Below, piece by piece: positions 62,137 to 64,000 of a stretch of 64,000 nt of DNA; positions within the stretch are counted from its first letter, which is position 1; each line of letters opens with the position of its first letter. Made by a program: the position numbers and the translations under genes. The notes under the pieces were generated by a model. That model saw only the letters and a program-made list of their open reading frames with translations, had not been told where the DNA came from and did no database searches. Source of the stretch: Ophiocordyceps camponoti-saundersi (nom. inval.) (lineage: Eukaryota; Ascomycota; Sordariomycetes; Hypocreales; Ophiocordycipitaceae); contig PDHQ01000144.1 in NCBI GenBank assembly GCA_003339415.1, positions 22,699 through 86,698 of the forward strand, written 5' to 3'.

Positions 62137-63873
62137 TTAGCTTAATAAAAGGCGGCGGAATTTATTAAATTTACTAGTAAGTAGTTCCTTAGTAAATATA
62201 TCTACTATATTATCTTCTAACCTTATATAATATATCTATATTTTATTATTTCTTATATTATCCCTTATAAAAAAGTAAGCTAAGTTTATATACTTAGTTT
62301 TTTTATAAAATTTAAGATTTTCTACTAATTTAATAGCTGCCTAATTATCTATAAGTATAGGAGGTATAGTATTAATTATATTTATATTTAATAGCTAATT
62401 TATAGTTAAGAATAACCTTTATATATATAAAGCTTCTTTAGTAGCTTCTTTAAGGCTTATAAACTCTACTTTGTAGGTAGATAAAGCTATAGATTTTTAT
62501 TTCTTATAGCCCTAGCTTATTAAATTATTATATATATAAAAATAGTAACTAGATATAAATTTACGGTCTATTAAATTAGAAGCTTAGCTAGTATTTATTA
62601 AACCTCTTATAAAATTATTATTAAAAGGGATATTATAGTTATAAGTTAGTTTTAAATCTAAGTATTTATTTAAATATTTCTAGATTATATTTAAGGCTGC
62701 TATATATATAATATTAAGCTTAGAAGCAAATCTAGTATAGGAAATTATAGTATATAATATATTAGGTCTTATTTTTATAGCAGGGTATAAACTTATTTCC
62801 TTTTAATATTATAAAATAATATCTTTTCTAAGTTTTATAGTAGCCTTTTTAAGCTTAATACTAAGTTTAGAAGGTATTTTAAACGTCCCTAAAAACTCTT
62901 TATTATACTCCTTTATTTTATTTCTTATATATTTTTCCTAAGAGATATATAGTATTTTATTTACTCTATTTATATTTATATTTATACTTAGAAAGTCTTC
63001 TAAATTTCCTAAGTTTTATAAGGCTAGGTTTTTTCCTATTTAGCTAAATAGATTATTTATTATTTTTTCCATAGCCCTTATAACTAGGAAGTCGTCTACG
63101 TAGATAGCTATAGCTATATTTTTATTTATATATATAAAAACCCCTTTATTTATAGATAAGGCTTTAAAGCTTACCTTTTCGAGAGTATTAGATAAGTAGT
63201 TATACTAGAGCTTAGAACTTTATTTTAAGCTATATAATACTTTCTTTAATTTTATTATAAGGTCTTTATTATCTTTATATAAAGGATATTATTTTTTATA
63301 AAATTATTTTAATATATAACTTTTAAAGCTTTCTAGGAATTTTACGTAGATAACTATATCTATATTTACGTAAATAAAGGTATTTTTTATATAGTATTAT
63401 TTAATAAGCTAGTTATTTTTAACTACTATATTTAAAAGAATTCTTATAGATTTAGGCCTTATAGTTATAAAAAAGGTATCTATATAATCTAATCCTTATA
63501 TCTAGTTAAAACCTTAAATAACGAATTTAAATTTATATTTTAATATATTATTATTATTATCTTTTTTTATTTTATAAACTTAGCGGCTTCCTAAAGCCTC
63601 CCTATCCTTCGGAAGGTCTATTATTCCTAGGTTTTTTATCTTATTAATTCTTCTAATTCTAGAAATATCGATTTATTCTATTCTTTAGTTTCTAAGCTTT
63701 TTATAGCCTATTTATAATTTTTAAGCTCTAAAGGATCTATATTTTCTAGAATATATAATATTAATTCTAAGTTTATATTTATTATAGTATTTATTTCGGG
63801 GTATTCTTTATATTCGTTATAAAACTCTGCCGGCTTTCTAGGTAGCTATATTTCAACTTAAGTTTTAAGATCC
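62137..63873 (-). pseudogene. pol: Ty1/copia pol remnant: reverse transcriptase and RNase H
   Basis: Read on the minus strand from about 63870 down to a TAA at 62137-62139. It starts with DPLELKNYK*AIKSL and IIDLPKDREALGSR*VYKIK, the usual N-terminus of copia RT. LDYIDTFFITIRPKSIR follows, then the catalytic YVDD motif (63091-63102) in IAIYVDDFLVI. RNase H reads NTS*AS...DRKFISS, STYKVEF (about 62475-62495), DN*AAIKLVENLKFYKKTKY and VDIFTKEL near the end. Conserved His are Tyr and Trp/Gln are stops, as RIP predicts. A one-base frameshift lies near 63615. It is the best-preserved coding sequence here, but dead. Integrase and gag lie beyond the window. Confidence 0.95.

Positions 63874-64000
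<127 letters not shown>

Overview
The window looks like a stretch of repeat-rich heterochromatin from a filamentous ascomycete (Pezizomycotina). It is heavily degraded by repeat-induced point mutation (RIP). On both strands CpA and TpG are almost gone, TpA is everywhere and CpG is kept. As a result ATG is nearly absent, Gln and Trp codons have become TAA/TAG, His has become Tyr, and there is no intact gene. The features are therefore mutated genes and transposable elements, read from near-open frames whose stops fall where Gln, Trp or Arg codons are expected, plus a rich set of repeats. The genus cannot be told from the sequence.

Layout. 1-13 kb: several long, unidentified coding remnants, mostly on the plus strand. 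One, at about 3.87-7.22 kb, keeps a single frame for more than 1,000 codons and contains poly-G tracts. 13.07-13.85 kb: a Ty1/copia reverse transcriptase/RNase H fragment (+). 14.9-19.5 kb: a 0.6-kb inverted repeat pair around one copy of a dispersed 0.6-kb module (R1). 17.6-22.6 kb: three diverged tandem paralogues of an unknown gene. 22.7-23.4 kb: a minus-strand coding remnant. 24.06-37.2 kb and 44.72-61.08 kb: two colinear copies of a large composite block. They differ by two large indels and by many C-to-T/G-to-A changes, and each holds four R1 copies and a long unknown plus-strand coding remnant. 39.85-44.57 kb: a satellite region made of a 31-bp tandem repeat, a composite higher-order repeat, then about 76 copies of a 36-bp unit with an 18-bp palindromic core. 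61.1-64 kb: a second, less decayed Ty1/copia element (-), running into a (TTA)n tract at the window edge.

The parts fit one history. Transposons and their flanks were duplicated, the duplicates were recognised and mutated by RIP, and the TE-linked minisatellite was amplified at 40-44.6 kb. A younger copia element appears to cut into the end of the second block. I see no convincing intact gene, tRNA, rRNA, promoter, terminator or CRISPR array. Functions are named only for the two copia remnants. Every other coding remnant is described without a function.
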